Below, one piece after another: positions 46,988-58,590 of a DNA stretch of 64,000 nt. The notes under the pieces are model-generated. The model ran no database searches. It was given only the letters and a program-made list of their open reading frames with translations, and was not told where the DNA came from. Origin of the DNA: Diospyros lotus (Eukaryota; Streptophyta; Magnoliopsida; Ericales; Ebenaceae). Every line of letters starts with the position of its first letter. The first letter of the stretch is position 1. The stretch is taken from contig NC_068345.1 in the NCBI RefSeq assembly GCF_014633365.1, forward strand, positions 12,222,058 to 12,286,057, in the 5' to 3' direction. Made by a program: the position numbers and the translations under genes.

Positions 46988-48785
46988 CTGCTCTCTTTTG
47001 TATTTTTAATTTTTAGTTTTGAGTTTTAAATTAATTTTTAGTTTTCTGTTTTGATAGTATATTTTTAAAAAATTGAAAAGGTGTTGTTTTTGTCATTTTA
47101 AAAATTTATTTCTAAAAATAGAAAAATAAAAAACTCGTTTACTTTTATTTAATAAATTTTATTATTAAATAATAAAATAATAATTACTGATAAAATGATA
47201 AAATATTTTATTTTACTATTAAAATAAAATAATAATTTTAATTAATAAATTACTAATATCTCAGTGATAATTTATATTAAATATTATTATACATAATCTG
47301 TGTAATATCCTTAATAATATACTATATATTATCTTATATTTTTAATTACAATATAGATATATTATATTTTTTAAATTTTAAATAAATATATAATTTTATT
47401 TTTAAAATTTAAGAATAATTTTTTTTTCTTTTTTTCCTTCTTTTCTTTCTTAGAGCTAAAACATGAAAAATGGATTGTGTTTTTTATGTTTTGGATTTAA
47501 AGATTATTGTGGATGAAAATAACCAAAATAATATTTTGTGTTTTGAATTTTTTTTACAAATTTTTTTCTTATTTTCGAAAATGTATTTTTGAAAATGACA
47601 AAATAAATGCATTTTCATTATTTTAAAAAATTAAAAACTAAAAATGATCTGAAAATAATAGAGGGAACGCAACCTAAGGATTGTTCTCTTTAGGGGTGTT
47701 CGTGGTTCGGTCCAATCGGTTTTGAACTGGTTTAATGTGCCGAACTGCAAGCTTGTTGGTACGAAACAACCGCATCGAACCACACTGCATTTTGTTGTTC
47801 AGTGCGGTTCGATTTTTGCGATTTCGTGCAACACAACTTACTAGACTTAGCAGCTTCGTGATGTTGAAGACCCGCACTACAATTCACCCAAAGGCCAGAG
47901 CATGCCCTGTGTTCCAAACATGGCATAATCAATAGAGAAAGAGAGAGAGAGAAAACATACCTATTGCGATTATGCCATGATTCAAACAGCGACACGACCA
48001 GCGATCGGCAATAGGAATGGGAGGAGGAAAAAAATGGGGCAACCAATGATCAGAATGGGAGAGCCGAGAGGGTGCTCAAGCCTGCGACAGCGGGGGGTTA
48101 GGGTGGGACTGGGGTCGATTGACGTCGGAGTGGGGGATTAAAAAGGGTGCTACCGGCTGTGACAGCGTGGGGTTGTCAGTGGGTTAGGGTTGATCGGCGA
48201 TGGTCCGATGGAAATGGCAAAGAGGAGAGCAAGAAGGTGCGGTGAGGGGCTCTGGGTGCAAAATGACAATTTTTAGGGTTTTTGGGCCTTTTATACTTTA
48301 TATTATATTTTTATTTTTTTAATTTTATAAAATATATGCGGGTGGTTCAATTTTGAATCGAATTGTTGGTCTTCCAAATAGTGAACCGTGCGGTTTGAAA
48401 GTTCTCCAAACCGAACCAGACCACCAATTGTAAAAAACTGACTGGTTTGGTCTGGTCCGGTGCAGTTTGGCGGGAAACCGTAGTCCAACGATTTTTTTGA
48501 ACACTCCTAGTTCTCTTCGTGTTTCAGTTTTGAATTTTGAGTATTGAATTTATTTTCAGTTTTTTATTTTAAGATTGTTGAAAACGCGTTCTTTTTGTCT
48601 ATAACGTTTTCTGCGTTTTGAAAATTTTGAATGCGTTTGTGACAAAAATAGGCAAATTTTTTTATTATTATTTTGAGTTTTTTTTACAAAAATTTTCTTT
48701 ATTTTTTAAAATATGAAAATAAACATGTTTTCACTATTTTAAAAAATTAAAAATTAAAGACAATCTAAGAACAGAAGCTAAAATT
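46988..48785. mobile_element. Two adjacent AT-rich MITE-like copies, second interrupted by an hAT element
   Basis: Copy 1 (about 46988-47675) begins CTGCTCTCTTTTG and ends as its imperfect inverse (GAGGGAACGCAAC). Copy 2 starts TTGTTCTCTT at 47681, is broken by the hAT element at 47691-48509, then continues CGTGTTTCAGTTTTG to about 48785 (ending AATCTAAGAACAGAAGC). Both have TTTTTAGTTTTGA-rich ends. Superfamily is not assigned. CTAAGG occurs on both sides of copy 1 and may be a target duplication. Confidence 0.5.
47691..48509. mobile_element. Non-autonomous hAT transposon (819 bp)
   Basis: It begins TAGGGGTGTTC and ends GAACACTCCTA, an inverted pair, flanked by a perfect 8-bp duplication GTTCTCTT (47683-47690 and 48510-48517). 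Subterminal sequence is rich in GGTTCGGT/AACCGAAC words. The core has G-rich direct repeats (GACAGCG(G/T)GGGGTT at two places near 48086 and 48161). No transposase frame is present. Confidence 0.92.
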
Positions 48786-49175
48786 TGCGTGTCAAATCCT
48801 TTAATGTGAACTAGAAAAAGTGTTACAAGATGAGAGATTTTTATTAATTTTAACAAAGTTTATAAGGAGCCTTAATTCCCTAAGAAAAGTTAGGCAAACG
48901 ACAAGCTCCTAACTTATTTTAATTAGTACCATCACAATTAACCCACCCTCCTTTGCATTGCAACAATAATCCAAAGTCAAGTCGACCCTCAATAACAATA
49001 GTGAAAATCAAAACTAGAGAAGAATAATATATATGGAGAGATCTATCTCACCAAATTAGTACCACATTAATCTATCAAGTGCTAATTAATAAAATACTAT
49101 CATATAAATTACGTAATACCACAAGTTCCTAACAAGCTTGCAACATTTTAGCCACATCAAAGAACAAAGAAGGCC
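48786..49175. other. Intergenic spacer, no gene seen
   Basis: This is AT-rich sequence between the MITE-like pair and the long inverted repeat; nothing recognisable. Confidence 0.4.
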
Positions 49176-49734
49176 TCATCACCTGATTTATCCTAAACTT
49201 TTTGTTAATTTTCAATTTAATTCTATTATGATAATTTATTTAATTTATGTCTAATATTTTAAGATTAATTGCAATTATATCTTAATTTTCTTTGACATGT
49301 ACCTCTATTAACATGGTGAGATAAGGTGACATGCTGATTTATTTTAATGTTAACTCATCAAATCAACCCATTTAGAACTATAAAACGACACCGTTTGAGA
49401 CCCCAAATCAATCTCTTTCTTATAAGGAACAACGATGTTTTTCAATCATCATTAGTGAGATAGGAATCCTAGTTTGCTTTTTTCTTCATTTGAGTAGCAA
49501 AACAAAACAGCTCAACCTTCCAAAGTTGTTCTTCTTCACAAGATTTCAATGTCATCTTTCCTCTCCTCTCAATAATTTTGCTTGTTTCTTGTTCTTCACA
49601 TTGAATCGATTTATTTTCTTGTTTATATGAACTAATGATGTGAGTCAAATTAAAGTAAACTAAGCCATTCAGCACTCTAACCCTTTTTTTCTCTTTTACC
49701 ATTGAATTTGTTATTAGTTGAGATATTCCAAATT

Positions 49735-52700
49735 AAAAATGGGTGAAATTTTAATATGTTGTATCGTATTTTTTGGTATATGAGAAAAAGAGTTTTGATG
49801 CAAATTCCCTCTTGAGAAAATCATGTTTCGAAATAGGCTTTTATGTTTCGAAACAATGCATAAGTAGTTGTTAGGCGCGTTAGCAAAAATGTTTGAAAGA
49901 TTCCAAATGCATAAATGATGTTTCGAAACCAAATGTTTATGTTTCAAAACACTGTTCTTATATATTTTTATATATGTTTCGAAATAGTCTTGTTCTAGGT
50001 CTCATTGTTTGCTAAATCTGCATATCATATTTCGAAACCTATATTGAATTTAAGAAGTATGTTTCGAAACTTATGTCTCTGTCTGTAAAACATTCAAGCG
50101 TTTGTTTTGAGTTGCATATGTTTTGAAAGAAGTTTTCGAAATATGTTTCGAAACCTCATATCTATGTTTCTAAACTTCTGACTCTGTGTTAGCAAAATAT
50201 CTTTAAAACCAAGTAGCATGGGAGCTGAATGGTTGTTTAATCAAAAACATTTAAATATCCTTTTTTAAATTAATCTACCCATACCCTAATGTTCAAATTC
50301 CAGATATGTGTTAGTGGAGAATAAAACCAAATCATTTTGTTTTTAAAGTAAAGTCTTCCACCCATTTTATCTCTTGATGCATATCCAGCTGTAAAGGCTG
50401 TAGGTTTCGAAACCTGTTTATGTGTGTTTTGAAATCTTTGTGTAAAAATATGTTGTTTCGAAACCTGATAAGTATATTTCGAAACTTACTTTCTTATCTT
50501 GTCTCTAACGGTTATAATTAGCCAAAAGTGTATCTTTTTGATATATATATCAACCATTTGAAGACAAGAAGACTCTCTCTTCAAGCATACACAAATTCAT
50601 ACTCAACTACAAGAGATTTTTGCCACAAGTACAAGTGAACAAAACCCTTCTAGTGAACTCTCAAAAGAAGTTATTGTCAATCATTTCTTGATGTGCATTG
50701 TGGTACTAACAGGAGAAGCAAGTCAAATCCAAAGCTATAACGCCCCGCTTTCCTGGGCGCGTTATAACTTGGGACAATTTTGGGACAATAATTTTTTTCT
50801 TTCAAACTTAATTCTAAATCATATCATACCTCGAACTCGTCCCAGAATTTCCATCTAATAATCTCAAAAGAGAATCACTATACACATCAAATGCGAAAGC
50901 AATGATCGAAACCTGATATCTTAACATTAATCATAAATAAATTCTTACATCTTCAATATTCCTCAAAACGTTCAAAATCTAAAGTAGCAGAACTTAAATA
51001 TAGGGGCTACGTTACATACATTTCATTTCTCATGCACTCTATAAAGTGCCATTTCATGCCTAATTTATCCTCGTATCTACTACAATCTCCACCTGAACGT
51101 TTGAATATTCTAGGGGCAAAGTCCAAGTTAGATGATGAATCATCTAAGTAAGGGTACAAAAAATATATTTCGTGCATGAATGCAATGTCTTTCATCGTAG
51201 GTGTCAACTGCACCCCTTATGCTACTTACCATTTTTGCGGCCCCCTCTTTCGAGGCCGAGGTGTATGGGTGCACCCTTGGTAAAGCAGTGATGCCAGTTC
51301 GTACTCCTTACGGCCTCAAATGCGAGTGATCAATGATATCAACGTGTATTTATGCATTTCATAGTCATGTCATGTATGTAGTCTACGTGATGGATTCATA
51401 TCAGGGCATGTCAATATGATGGAAATATTTTCGAGGAATATAAACCACTTACTAACCAAGCATTTTTCATAAAACTAACTTTAATTGAGGAGTATCACTT
51501 ACCTTCTCAAGCTTATCGGGCTACTTCGATATCCGTGCCTTGCCTCGATTTGCGTGCCAACCTCAAAATTTGATAAGTCACTTCAACTTATTCCTCAAAG
51601 CATCCTAATCACCATAATTATTTAAATAAACATTAAAATCTATTTTTTCATAATTTCTGGCATTTTCTATAATTTTCTCTCTATTTCTTCCTATTTTTTC
51701 TCAATAATTTCAAATTAAATATTTATAAAAATATTTTCGCAAATATTTCACTACGAAAATTCATAAAATAATATTCTAGAATTTCTGAAATTTTCTAGAA
51801 AATTTTATTTATCTTGACTTAGCATCTCCGACTTCCTCGGTATGCGTGTCGTATCCTCGAAACACGTGCCCAAACTATTTTTTTGCTCAAAATTTCTAGA
51901 ATATTCATAAATATCCAAATCCTATTTTTTCAAGTTTTTTCTAATATTTTTCTCTCTTCTTTTTTTTTTTTTCTATTTTTCTCCATTTTTTTTCTTTTCT
52001 TTTCCATTCTTTCTCTTTTCTTTTTTTCTTCTTCTTTTCTTTTCTTTTTTTTTTTTTCTTCATCTTCAACCTCCAACTCCTCTGCTGCTCCTGCGCACCA
52101 ACACCCACCTTCCTTCTTTCTTTTTCATTCTTTCTTTTCCTTTTCTTCATTCTTTTCTTTCCTTTTTTTCTTCTTCTTCTTCTTCTTCTTCTCCTTCTTT
52201 CTTCCAACAACCTGCAGCGCCGAACCAGCCTTGCGGCTGTCCGCCTCCTGCCTTCGTCGGCCGCTACCGGCCTCACCAGCCACCGCCGCACGCTGCAACG
52301 CGGCCGCCATCACACACCGCCGCAGCTCCGCCGCTTCCACGCTTGCCGTGCTTGCTGCCCGCGGCCCTGCTCGCTGCAACGCACTGCCATGGCAACCTTT
52401 ACTCGAGCTTGCGGCTGCAACCGGCCAGCCTTCGGCTAGCCACCATCGGCCAGCCCTTAGCCGACCACATCTCTTTCTGCATTTCTCTCTTTCCCTTTTC
52501 TCTGCTCTCAATCTCTCTCGCATTTGCTTGCCGAAGCTCTCATGTGCTCACTGCCATGCTTTCTGCTTCCATTTCCATTCTATTTATAGGCTCTCCACTT
52601 CTCCCCCACCTCACTGCCCATACCTCATTACGTCTAAGACACTTAATTTGCCATAACAATTGCAGGGTGAAGATTTGGACTTGCAGGGATTGGATTTGCG

Positions 52701-54010
52701 TGAAGGACTCCTAACTTGCAAATTGAAATTACAGGGCATGGGTTTAAAGTAAAAAGGCATGGAGATTTGCAGAGCGCCTGCTACGTACATATATATAATT
52801 ATATATTATACTTTAAATTAAGAAAAATTATAAAAATTACACATTAAATCTCAATTTTTACTTTTATTTAATTTTTACTTCTATTTCATCTATGCAACTC
52901 TTAAATTGCAAGTATACCCTCAAATGCCAAATTAAATTGCATTATAATACCGAAAATACAAAATTAATAACTTTAAAGTTACTCGATAATGACGATTTCA
53001 CCCCAGTATCCTCACCGGGCTATCGTTTCATCCCGAAACCACTGAAGAGTTGCTTGTTACGCAAAACCGAAGCCCCCCTAGGGTTCCGTTAATTTTTCGG
53101 GAGCCTCCTATGACGATTCGGTTTTACCGCCTAAATGACAGCTGTATTTTAGCTGTACCGAAAACTATTCCCGATCCGATTTCTTGTGATACCATAAATC
53201 CTAACTCGGAACACATATCGAGACCATATCATTTTTCTTAGACAATTTCACTCCGAGGCATTCCCTGCAGTTGATTCGGTACTTGAAATTGCTATAAAAT
53301 CCATTTTTCGGTATTCTAAACTTATTAAAATTACGTGACAACCTTATCTAAACATGGGGTATTACAAAAGCACTCATTTCTTCAAGCTCTCCTTATTCCA
53401 TACCAATAGGTTTGCTATAACTATTTGGTAAGGTATTTTAAATTACATTCAAATTTTTGGATTGTAATAAGATAAGTGTTATTTATCTTGTTGTAAGGTT
53501 TGAGTTGAACCCATAAAAATTCGTGTGTAAGGTTTTAGGGTGAATCGTGGTAAAATCCTTAGGGTCATTGATCGCTAGTAAAAGTGATTGTGGTTTGCAA
53601 ATCCTTTAAGTGGGTAAATTTGAAGGTAGTGGAGTAGGCAAGTGTCGAACCACTATAAATCTTGTGTGTACTTGATTTCTCGTTCCTACTTATTGTTATT
53701 CTTGTTTATGTTCTTAAAAGAATTATTTTTGAAAATCTTAAGGAGTTTTGTTATTTTGTAAATCATAGAGTAATATTTCGAAACATACCTTAGTAGGTTT
53801 CGAAACATATCTGCCAGTAAGTTTGATTTCGAAAGATACTCATCTATAATTCGAAACATACTTAACAGAAAGGTTAGTTTCGAAACATACCTCCTCAAGT
53901 TTCGAAACATAATATCCTGCAAGCTAAAGTTTTTCAAGTTATTTAAAAATTTACCCAAATCTCAATTCACCCCTCCTCTTGGGATATACTTGTCACTATA
54001 TAGAACTAAC
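49735..54010 (+). repeat. LTR-like repeat with TTTCGAAA array, split by a solo LTR
   Basis: Many copies of TTTCGAAAC or GTTTCGAAA occur at 49790-50480, spaced about 20-45 bases. They are followed by a TATATATAT box at 50542-50550, then leader-like sequence to 50735. After the inserted solo LTR (50736-53366) the repeat resumes with the GGAGTAGGCAAGTGTCGAACCA signature, a second small array of the same motif (53765-53925), and the CAATTCACCCCTCCTCTTGG end at about 53960-53980. The order of parts matches the copies at 31.9 and 3.1 kb. Outer limits are approximate. Confidence 0.55.
50736..53366 (-). mobile_element. Solo LTR (2631 bp, Ty3/gypsy-like), minus orientation
   Basis: On the minus strand it starts TGTAATACCCCATG and ends GGGGCGTTATA, a one-base decay of GTTACA. 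It is flanked by a 5-bp duplication AAAGC (50731-50735 and 53367-53371). A TATAAATAG box lies on the minus strand at 52580-52588. It shares AGTTTTCGGTACAGC and neighbouring words with 40092-43933. The stretch 51940-52500 has a CT-rich run followed by GC-rich sequence that opens long but meaningless frames on both strands; this is likely the LTR's leader. Confidence 0.88.
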
Positions 54011-54712
54011 ATAATCAACTCATCTACCTTATATCAAAGAATCATGTGTGAGCATAGCATATCTGTTTGGTGCTACACATCGTGGAGTAACGTTAAACGT
54101 TAATCTCGAGAGGAAATTCTTGAAGTGTCAAATTTTGGAAGGTAATTCGTAAAATTTTGTTCCCTACAAATGACAAAGGATTTGACTGGAATGGGATGTA
54201 TGTAGTGAATAAGGAAAGAAATTGATCCTTGGGCAGTTTGGTGGATGAGATGATAATTGTAGATGGTTTAATTAGATTGATGATGAATGCTCGTGAAAAA
54301 CATTATACGGAATTTTGTATTTGTTGGATACGTTGAATGGAATGAAATGTAACAAGACAGAAATTATTGAAAAGAAGAGAGTACTAGAAGAACATGTGGG
54401 GATTATTGAAAAAAAAAAAAACTAAGGACAAAAGTAAACATCGTTGTTCCTTGAAAAGAAAGGGGTTGATTTTGGGTTTTAAACAACGACATTGTCCTAA
54501 AATTTTGAATGGGTTGATTTGATGACTTAGCATTAAGAAATATTAGTATGCCATCTCATCTCACTATATTAGGAGAGACGTATGTCAGACCTAATTAGGA
54601 TACAATTGCAATCAATATTAAAAGTATATATCAAACATAAATTAACCTAATTCTCAAAACAAAATATTAAATTGGGAATTAGCGAAAAGTGATTTAGGCC
54701 CAAAACAAATTG

Positions 54713-55380
54713 CCACCAAGTTGTAGTGATCAAATTCGATGTTCTAACACACAATTCTTTGCTTGTTCTCAAATTAACACACTACACCATTGACATTTTC
54801 AATCCAAAAATCTTTGTTTTCAAAACAAGTTGAGTTGTAGAGTTGAACAAAGTAAGAGGCCTCCCATTTTTGCAATATATATTGACTAGCTAGCTAGCTA
54901 GATTGCCATTAGCAAGAAAAAAAGTGCTTAAAATATATACTCTCATCCACGCATGCACGCAGCAGCAGGAAAACTACAACAACATGCTTATTATGTATGT
55001 ATTATGAATGTAATTAAGTTGGGGGTGGATCGATGTGAAAGGGGGTGGCCCTCCCCTTGAAAGACTCCATTGTTGACTTGCCTTGTCTTTTGAATCTATC
55101 TGCAGAAATTGGCAACAAAGCCGCTCCTCCTCATTCATCAACAATATCCGCAGTTAAGAGGTCCACAAAATCACACACTTAAATACATATTTATATATAT
55201 ATATATATATCATAGTGATGGTGAAGTCTATGATATATATATATATATTTAGACTTAATATATACGGCAATCTCTTCACAATTAAAAAAAAAATGATGTT
55301 TGATCTTTAATGTATCTTAATTATTAAAAGTTATTATTTTAAATTCTTATTGTGGCGGAGAGTAAACGGACTCATTATCT
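54713..55380. other. Intergenic spacer
   Basis: AT-rich; a (TA)n run at 55195-55210 and again at 55231-55248. A CTAGCTAGCTAG run lies at 54890-54901. No gene is seen. Confidence 0.4.
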
Positions 55381-55910
55381 ATATCATGTAGAATGTCACA
55401 TCATAAAAAAAATCACATAAATGAAACACGTCAGATTGGGTTTAATACATAAATATGACATTTGATCTACTAATAATAATAAAAAAAAAATTGACATTTA
55501 GTCCTTGATATGAAAAAAAATTAATTTAAAAAAGACCTAAATTTCATAAAAAAAAGAAAAAGAAAAAACTAATGGACAATTGTGATAACAAGAATTTAAA
55601 TGAAAAACAATAAAAAATTCAATGAATTCATAAATTTTGTTTTCGAAATATCAAATAAGGTCTTAAACAAAAAGTGACAAAATGAATCCTATCAATTTCT
55701 AAAATATTTTTAAGTCTTTTAATGAAATTTATGTCTTTTTTATTATTTTTAAGTCTTTTTTATGAAATTTAGTTCTTTTTATGAAATTTATTTTTTTTTT
55801 TATATTAGAGATCGAATATCAAATTTTTTAATTATTGAGAGATCAAATATTATATTCAGGCATTAAATCTAATCTGATGTGTCTTATTAATGTGACGTTT
55901 AACGATGGCA
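55380..55910. mobile_element. Palindromic MITE-like element
   Basis: The left arm (about 55420-55560: CGTCAGATTGGGTTTAATAC, then GACATTTGATCT and AATTTCAT) is repeated in inverted form at about 55690-55900 (ending TTAAATCTAATCTGATGTG). The transcript would fold into a long hairpin. AT-rich, no coding capacity. No target duplication was verified. Confidence 0.5.
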
Positions 55911-56689
55911 AAAATGGGCACATTCATGCACGTATTAACGTTCCATTACGGTAATGATTTAAATCAATAATTTTTAATAATTAAGATATTAAATTTTAAA
56001 ATTTTACATATAAAAAAATTAAATATTGTAATTTTTAATTATTAATAGGAGCTGCCGTATGTATTAAGTTTATAAATTTATACCGTGGAATTGGGTGGGT
56101 GGTGCATTTAAGTTTGATGGAGGCATGTCTGGCGACTAACATTGAAGTCACCATCCCCCGTCATAATATGCGTAATCAATGCCGTGCCATGGACTTCAAG
56201 CCCACCCATCACCATACGTGCATTTTTCCAACCTTTTTTTTTTTGTTTCTTGTTCATGGTTTTTTGCAATCCAGGGTGAAGCCGACCACAGTTAATTGGA
56301 ACGTGGATGAGTTCTAGTAACACTCTTATTCAAGTGTTTTCTTTTTAATATACTTTTTTTTATATAACTAATAATACGAGTGAAATTGTTATGTCGTTCA
56401 TATCGAACAACATAACGTTTGTCCGACGAGAGTAAAATTAAAATAACATAATATTTGTTCGATGAGAGTAAAATTAAAAAGGGATGTGAACCTCACCCTT
56501 TTCACCCTACATGCCTGCGTCGAGTTTAACGTAGGCAACAGGACAAATCTATGATAGACGTGTTCAAGACTTAAAACAAATGTTTATTTACTATTATGTT
56601 TTATTAGCACCAAATAGAAAAACTCATCTTAAAAAGTTATCCATCTATACTAAATAGCAACATCTATAATTTTTACCAATTACTTTAAT

Positions 56690-57010
56690 ATTTTTTTGTA
56701 TGGTCATTTTAATTTTTTATTATTTTAGTTACATCTATCTACTTGTATTTTTTAGTCAACTTAACTCATGTATCTTGATCTTATTTTTTTGTAACAACTC
56801 AAATTTTTTTTATTTGGATTACACCCCTATATATATCTGTATTTTCGAGTCAATTTAACCTACGTATTTTGAAAAGTTTGGGTTGTCACATGAAAAAAAG
56901 TTTAAAATACAGAAATTAAATTAACAAAAAAAATGTAAATGTAGAGATATAATTGAAATAATAAAAAATTTAAATAATCATACGAAAAAAATATGGAGAC
57001 AAAAATATGA
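56690..57010. mobile_element. Palindromic AT-rich MITE-like element
   Basis: TAACAACTCAAATTTTTTTTATT, TACACCCCTATATA and CAATTTAACCTACGTATTTTGA on the left are mirrored by inverse forms up to about 57000. The same word order appears at 62640-63010, so these are two members of one family. Confidence 0.45.
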
Positions 57011-57513
57011 GTTGGGAGAAAGTAAAATAGTCAGAATTGTAAAAAGTCTTTCTATTATTATTATGTGGGCTAAGTGCGGATGATAAAAAGTATTTAACAC
57101 GCTATTAGTGCATGCATAAAGACTAACCAAACAAAGACACGTTAATTGATTAGTTAATTAGTTAAGGTTGGTAGGTAATAGAAAAACTCATGCAGAGATA
57201 AGCGAAAATCGTGGCCACACACACTGCTGTAAGAACTTAATTGCTTATTATCAACCTTTAACTAATTTTATTTGAAAAAAGAAGGGCTCACTGCTGCTTG
57301 GGTTAGGGAATGTGGTGATTGACGATTTTGTCCGTATTGAATTGAGGATTCAACCACGAACCGCTTGGTGGGCCAGCCAGCCAGCCAGCCAGCCAGCAGT
57401 GTCTTTATTGCTGGCGGCTTCTTCTCCTTCTTAAGCTGGCTTGTGTCGCCATTAATTGAGAGACAAGCGCTAGCAATATCGATCACAGACGAAGGCCTCT
57501 TTGCAGATCTATT

Positions 57514-57858
57514 ATGGGGAACTGGTTTGGGAAGAAGGCGCAGGCGAAGACGCATGTTCACCCTCTGCGGCATGGTCTGCAGGGAATCACAGACAGGAGC
57601 GAACGTAGTCGTGTTAGAATAAAAATCAGGATGAAGAAGACGGAGCTCGAGGAGTTGATGGCGGCCGGTGGTGGTCATAAAGAGGAGGTGGGGCGTCGAA
57701 TCTTGCAGGAATGTTTCGAAGGGAGATGGACTCCTCGTGTCGTCGTCTTCGGCGCCGGCGCCGGCCGCGATGATTGTAGTCTTGAAATTACCACCGGCGG
57801 GGGCTGTCGGCTGGATACTATCAAAGAAGAACCAGACCAGATGCTTCATTATTCGTAA
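57514..57858 (+). CDS. Small plant protein of unknown function, MGN N-terminus
   Basis: This intronless frame has 114 residues. The core VRIKIRMKKTELEELMA (34-50) followed by GRRILQECFEGR (60-71) is a pattern I know from a small plant-specific family without assigned function (usual form: a K-x-R-M segment, L-x-E-L-M, then ILQEC-x-x-GR). The N-terminus MGNWFGKK fits an N-myristoylation signal (Gly2, with a basic patch after it), suggesting membrane attachment; this is inference. The C-terminus is glycine-rich. The start is the first ATG in frame. A 193-codon frame on the other strand overlaps it but is low-complexity and judged a shadow. Upstream at 57372-57399 lies a (CCAG)n run in the likely promoter or 5'UTR. 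Confidence 0.7.
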   Translation: MGNWFGKKAQAKTHVHPLRHGLQGITDRSERSRVRIKIRMKKTELEELMAAGGGHKEEVGRRILQECFEGRWTPRVVVFGAGAGRDDCSLEITTGGGCRLDTIKEEPDQMLHYS

Positions 57859-57861
57859 GCT

Positions 57862-57863
57862 AC

Positions 57864-57927
<64 letters not shown>
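57862..57927. repeat. Compound (TA)n(GA)n microsatellite
   Basis: A short TA run is followed by about twenty-two GA units directly after the stop codon of the small MGN protein, so it is probably in its 3'UTR. Confidence 0.9.
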
Positions 57928-57930
<3 letters not shown>

Positions 57931-58590
57931 TGTCAGTGATTTTATTTTATGTATGTTGATTGATTATTATACTTAAAAGCAATTTAATCTTTGAAGGGCA
58001 GATTAAACCCTGATCAGTTTTAATTGTTGCTCAATTCAATTTTTTTTTGTTTTTTTTTTGTTTAACAAATAACGCTATGCCTATTAATTTGTTTTATGTT
58101 AATTTCTGACTAAGGTAATGTAAACAGAACCATATTACAAATCAAAACATGCACCTACTACTGGTAGTAGCTATATATTTTTCTTATCTTAATTCTCAAA
58201 ATAAATCTTTCCCAATATTGGCAAGCATTATTGCCCATGCATGATCCTTTGTCCAACGGTGGTGATGAAGGTGGTGGTATATATAATAAGAATAAGTTTA
58301 GAAAATACAGTACGTACGTACGTACGTACGTAATTAATTAAATGGAAGTAAGTTTGGAAGAAATTAAGTGGTATTTTAGGCATTGACTCCTCCAAATTAA
58401 ATCCCCCCATGTACTCCAGTGGACCAGTACTAGTGGTCCAATACGTAGTTGTTAATTACAAGCAGTCAAGAGTAAGTTAATAATTTGTGTCCTCTTATTA
58501 TAAGGCAGTTACTCAGTAATTAGGTTCCTAGCTAGTGGAAAGGATCTCCTCGAGCATAAGATTCGACAATTCTAGCTAGGGGCTTGCATA
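57928..58590. other. Intergenic spacer with a GTAC repeat
   Basis: No gene is seen. At 58310-58332 the self-complementary tetranucleotide GTAC/ACGT is repeated without interruption. Confidence 0.5.

Larger units (their letters stand above)
49176..54712. mobile_element. Long-inverted-repeat element (arms ~285 bp) filled by nested LTR-like repeats
   Basis: 49176-49455 is an inverted copy of about 54427-54712. Matching blocks in order are GGCCT...ATCAC, TTTAATT, AATTTATGT, ATTGCAAT, TGACAT, TCATCAAATCAACCCATT, ACACCGTT-like and AAGGAACAACGATGTTT. Weak similarity may continue inwards. This is the layout of a DNA element with long terminal inverted repeats or a foldback element. No clear target duplication or transposase was found. 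Between the arms lie an LTR-like repeat (about 49735-54010) and, within it, a solo LTR. Confidence 0.6.

Noticed and set aside
51883..52656. 257-codon plus-strand frame and two minus-strand frames (116 and 132 codons) over the same stretch
   Set aside because: All are low-complexity (phenylalanine/serine-rich or lysine/arginine-rich) readings of a CT-rich tract followed by GC-rich sequence inside a solo LTR; overlapping frames on both strands point to composition, not coding.
57268..57849. 193-codon minus-strand frame
   Set aside because: It lies opposite the MGN-start protein, whose family-like core is convincing; the minus-strand product is low-complexity and unrecognised.
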